Below, piece by piece: positions 42,591 through 47,506 of a stretch of DNA of 47,506 nt; position 1 is the first letter of the stretch; each line of letters begins with the position of its first letter. A program made the translations under genes and the position numbers. The notes below the pieces were generated by a model that saw nothing but the letters and a program-made list of their open reading frames with translations, ran no database searches and had not been told where the DNA came from. Origin of the DNA: Paenibacillus etheri (lineage in GTDB: Bacteria; Bacillota; Bacilli; Paenibacillales; Paenibacillaceae); assembly GCF_001012825.1 (NCBI RefSeq), contig NZ_LCZJ02000043.1, positions 1-47,506 of the forward strand, written 5' to 3'.

Positions 42591-43772
42591 ATGAACAAAA
42601 AGAGCGTCCGTGATGTAGAAGTAAAGGGTAAACGCGTATTTGTACGCGTGGATTTTAACGTACCTGTAGAAGACGGTAAGATTACTGATGATACTCGTAT
42701 TCGCGAAACCCTTCCAACCATTAAATATTTGATCGAGAACGGTGCGAAGATCATTCTTGCCAGTCACATGGGTCGTCCTAAAGGCCAATTCGTAGATTCC
42801 ATGCGTTTGACTACTGCTGCTGAACGTTTGTCCGAGCTTCTCGGCAAATCAGTAGCTAAAGCTGACGAAGCTGTTGGCGAAGCTGTAAAAGCAAAAATTG
42901 CTGAGCTAGGCGAAGGCGACGTACTTGTACTTGAGAATGTTCGTTTCTACCCAGGCGAAGAAAAGAACGATCCTGAATTGGCTAAACAATTCGCTGAACT
43001 AGCTGATTTGTTCGTCAATGATGCGTTTGGTGCGGCTCACCGTGCACATGCTTCGACAGAAGGTATCGCTCATTTCCTACCGGCTGTATCCGGTCTTTTG
43101 ATGGAGAAAGAATTGTCCGTTCTGGGTAAAGCTCTTTCTAACCCTGAGCGTCCTTTCACTGCAATCATCGGTGGTTCGAAAGTTAAAGACAAGATTGATG
43201 TTATTGATAACTTGCTGTCTTTGGCTGATAACGTACTGATCGGCGGTGGATTGTCTTATACATTCACCAAAGCTCAAGGCTTCGAAATTGGTAAATCACT
43301 TGTAGACAACGACAAACTTGATGTTGCTCTTGGATTTATTGAGAAAGCTAAAGCACTTGGCAAAAACTTCATGCTTCCAGTAGACGTTGTTGTTGCTGAT
43401 AAATTTGGTGCAGATGCTAACACTAAGATTGTTGATTACAATGAAATCCCAGAAGGCTGGGAAGGACTTGATATCGGACCTAAGACTCGTGAACTTTATG
43501 CCGATATTATCAAAAACTCCAAGCTGGTTGTCTGGAATGGACCTATGGGCGTGTTTGAAATCGATAAATTCGCTGAAGGTACACTTGAAGTAGCAAAAGC
43601 TTGTGCAACAACTGAAGGTTACACTGTTATTGGTGGCGGAGATTCCGCAGCAGCAGCAGAGAAATTCCATCTGGCTGACCAAATGGATCACATCTCCACT
43701 GGTGGTGGTGCATCCCTTGAGTTCATGGAAGGCAAGGCGCTTCCTGGCGTAGAAGCACTGAACGACAAGTAA
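42591..43772 (+). CDS. pgk: Phosphoglycerate kinase
   Basis: A 393-aa enzyme that makes ATP from 1,3-bisphosphoglycerate. N-terminal [19 protein letters not shown] is the family signature, [10 protein letters not shown] binds substrate, and [11 protein letters not shown] and [11 protein letters not shown] belong to the nucleotide domain. ATG 42591 follows GTGGAGGA; an in-frame ATG at 42570 has no ribosome site. No promoter was clearly seen before it, although B. subtilis has one here. Confidence 0.98.
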   Translation: MNKKSVRDVEVKGKRVFVRVDFNVPVEDGKITDDTRIRETLPTIKYLIENGAKIILASHMGRPKGQFVDSMRLTTAAERLSELLGKSVAKADEAVGEAVKAKIAELGEGDVLVLENVRFYPGEEKNDPELAKQFAELADLFVNDAFGAAHRAHASTEGIAHFLPAVSGLLMEKELSVLGKALSNPERPFTAIIGGSKVKDKIDVIDNLLSLADNVLIGGGLSYTFTKAQGFEIGKSLVDNDKLDVALGFIEKAKALGKNFMLPVDVVVADKFGADANTKIVDYNEIPEGWEGLDIGPKTRELYADIIKNSKLVVWNGPMGVFEIDKFAEGTLEVAKACATTEGYTVIGGGDSAAAAEKFHLADQMDHISTGGGASLEFMEGKALPGVEALNDK

Positions 43773-43796
43773 GACGTATAGAAGGAGGCAACTTAA

Positions 43797-44552
<756 letters not shown>

Positions 44553-44553
44553 G

Positions 44554-46098
44554 ATGTCAGCTCCAAAACCTGTAGCTTTGATCATCATGGATGGTTTCGG
44601 TTTGCGTGGAACAACAGAAGGCAACGCCGTTGCTCAAGCTAACAAACCTAACTATGACCGTTACTTGAAACAATATCCTAATACTACCCTTACTGCTTGT
44701 GGTGAAGCTGTTGGTCTTCCAGAAGGCCAAATGGGCAACTCTGAAGTAGGGCACTTAAATATTGGTGCAGGACGGATTGTATACCAGGATTTGACTCGTA
44801 TCGATAAATCGATCCGTGAGGGCGAATTCTACGATAATGAAACACTGGTAGCCGCAGTTAGAAATGCTAAGAACACAGGTAAAAAGCTTCATCTTTACGC
44901 TCTTGTATCCGACGGAGGGGTACATAGCCATATTAATCACCTGTTTGCTATGCTTGACCTGGCTAAGAAAGAAGATATGCACGAAGTGTATATCCATGCT
45001 TTCATGGATGGTCGGGACGTACCTCCAGATAGTGGTAAGAAGTTTGTTCAAGATCTGGTTGCTAAGATTGAAGAAGTTGGAGTAGGTACAATTGCAACGG
45101 TATCCGGACGTTATTATGCAATGGACCGTGACAAACGTTGGGATCGTGTAGAAAAAGCCTATCGCGCAATGGTTTATGGCGAAGGCCCGAAATACACGGA
45201 TGCTCTGCAAGCTATCACTGCATCTTATTCAAATTCCGTGTTCGATGAATTCGTTGAACCTAGCGTGATTGTAGACAGTGAAGGCAAGCCGGTGACGCAG
45301 GTTCAAAGCGGTGATTCCGTCGTGTTCCTCAACTTCCGTCCTGACCGCGCTATTCAATTGTCACAAGTGTTCACGAATCAAGATTTCCGCGGTTTCGACC
45401 GGGGGCCTTTGTTCCCACAAGACTTGCACTTCGTATGCCTGACTACTTTCAGCGAAACGGTACAAGGTTATGTAGCCTATTCACCGAAGAACCTGGATAA
45501 CACATTGGGTGAAGTACTTGTTCAACAAAACAAGAAGCAACTGCGCATCGCGGAAACTGAGAAATATCCGCACGTAACGTTCTTCTTCAGTGGTGGACGT
45601 GATGAGGAACTTCCAGGAGAAACTCGTATCTTGATCAACTCTCCTAAAGTAGCAACTTATGATCTTCAACCTGAGATGAGTGCTTACGAAGTGGCTGCAG
45701 CCTGCGTAGCAGAAATCGAAGCGGAAAGACAGGATGCTATTATCCTTAACTTTGCAAACCCTGATATGGTTGGACACTCCGGTATGCTGGAGCCAACAAT
45801 TAAGGCTGTAGAGGTAACTGATGAGTGCGTTGGTAAAGTAGTGGACGCAGTGGTTGCCAAAGGCGGCGTTGCGATCATTATCGCCGATCACGGTAATGCA
45901 GACATGGTGTTTGATGAGAACGGTCGTCCGTTCACAGCTCATACCACTAACCCGGTTCCGTTCATCCTCACAGATGAAAATGTTGTATTGCGCGATCGCG
46001 GTATCCTTGCTGATGTAGCACCAACTATTCTAGATCTGATGGGACTTCCGCAACCTGCGGAAATGACCGGACAATCCATGATCGCTAGTCGCAAATAG
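44554..46098 (+). CDS. gpmI: Phosphoglycerate mutase, cofactor-independent
   Basis: A 514-aa manganese-dependent mutase interconverting 3- and 2-phosphoglycerate. The phosphorylated Ser63 is in [16 protein letters not shown], metal-binding Asp13 in IMDGFG, and the C-terminal metal site in [11 protein letters not shown]. Mn dependence makes the Bacillus enzyme pH-sensitive. ATG 44554 begins one base after tpiA; GAGGGGG is about nine bases upstream, inside tpiA. Longer reading back to 44482 overlaps tpiA and lacks family sequence. Confidence 0.97.
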   Translation: MSAPKPVALIIMDGFGLRGTTEGNAVAQANKPNYDRYLKQYPNTTLTACGEAVGLPEGQMGNSEVGHLNIGAGRIVYQDLTRIDKSIREGEFYDNETLVAAVRNAKNTGKKLHLYALVSDGGVHSHINHLFAMLDLAKKEDMHEVYIHAFMDGRDVPPDSGKKFVQDLVAKIEEVGVGTIATVSGRYYAMDRDKRWDRVEKAYRAMVYGEGPKYTDALQAITASYSNSVFDEFVEPSVIVDSEGKPVTQVQSGDSVVFLNFRPDRAIQLSQVFTNQDFRGFDRGPLFPQDLHFVCLTTFSETVQGYVAYSPKNLDNTLGEVLVQQNKKQLRIAETEKYPHVTFFFSGGRDEELPGETRILINSPKVATYDLQPEMSAYEVAAACVAEIEAERQDAIILNFANPDMVGHSGMLEPTIKAVEVTDECVGKVVDAVVAKGGVAIIIADHGNADMVFDENGRPFTAHTTNPVPFILTDENVVLRDRGILADVAPTILDLMGLPQPAEMTGQSMIASRK

Positions 46099-46151
46099 GG
46101 AAACAATACCTAAGATTAAGCTTCAACAATCAAAACCAAAATATTGTTTAA

Positions 46152-47453
<1,302 letters not shown>

Positions 47454-47478
47454 TCTGCTTTTATAGCAGAGTACGAAG

Positions 47479-47506
47479 ACCCGCCATTATGGCGGGGCTT
47501 TTTTTT
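47479..47506 (+). terminator. Terminator of the glycolytic operon
   Basis: CCCGCCA-TTA-TGGCGGG stem followed by eight T at the window edge. Confidence 0.92.

Overview
The window reads as chromosome of a Gram-positive member of the Bacillales, most likely Paenibacillus or a close relative. Gene order follows the Bacillus subtilis core block hprK-lgt-ppaX-yvoF / his operon / yvcD / trxB / rapZ(yvcJ)-yvcK-whiA-crh / clpP / cggR-gapA-pgk-tpiA-gpmI-eno almost exactly, with lineage-specific insertions. The genus is inferred from protein similarity and synteny; I could not run a search.

Layout. 1-977: 3' end of a 23S rRNA gene and eight tRNAs (Ser, Met, Val, Thr, Asp, Phe, Tyr, Lys), closed by a terminator; no 5S gene lies between 23S and the tRNAs. 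1085-3473: a PucR/CdaR-type regulator and an MsmX/UgpC-type sugar-ABC ATPase. 3626-6845: hprK-lgt-ppaX-acetyltransferase operon (carbon catabolite control and lipoprotein maturation). 7062-11082: two tandem paralogous membrane acyltransferases and an opposing gluconokinase. 11448-20951: histidine operon hisZGDBHA, an 0.83-kb gene-free gap full of short palindromes, then hisF-hisIE-hisJ and a PRPP synthetase. hisC is the only pathway gene absent. 21185-24006: TPR protein with a terminal HTH-like segment, and trxB. 24166-32539: a methyltransferase, a galacturonate cluster (uxaC, LacI regulator, uxaB, uxaA), and a DUF1858/DUF438 pair behind a CRP/FNR-type site. 32748-37088: glcK, rapZ, yvcK, whiA and a Crh/HPr protein. 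37238-39012: a secreted SIMPL-domain protein with an ECF-sigma-type promoter, an orphan 47-aa ORF and an SGNH hydrolase. 39111-39975 (minus strand): clpP with a CtsR box, and tRNA-Arg. 40310-47506: cggR and the lower glycolytic genes gapA-pgk-tpiA-gpmI-eno.

How the parts relate. Carbon control is concentrated here: HprK and the HPr/Crh protein it would modify, glucokinase, YvcK and RapZ, CggR with a well-formed operator, and the triose half of glycolysis. The his operon carries its own PRPP synthetase, so it would supply its first substrate.

No clear new defence or biosynthetic system is visible. The most unusual signals are non-coding: (i) six 15-bp palindromes in the hisA-hisF gap, paired at exactly 51-bp offsets; (ii) a ~100-bp two-hairpin element after hisH and again after yvcK, whose stem differs between copies by paired changes; (iii) a three-fold 11-bp-period repeat of PmrA/OmpR type in front of the tandem acyltransferases; (iv) an FNR/CRP-type palindrome placed at about -41.5 from a predicted start site. 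An orphan 47-aa ORF and a Crh-position protein that keeps His15 are also worth checking.
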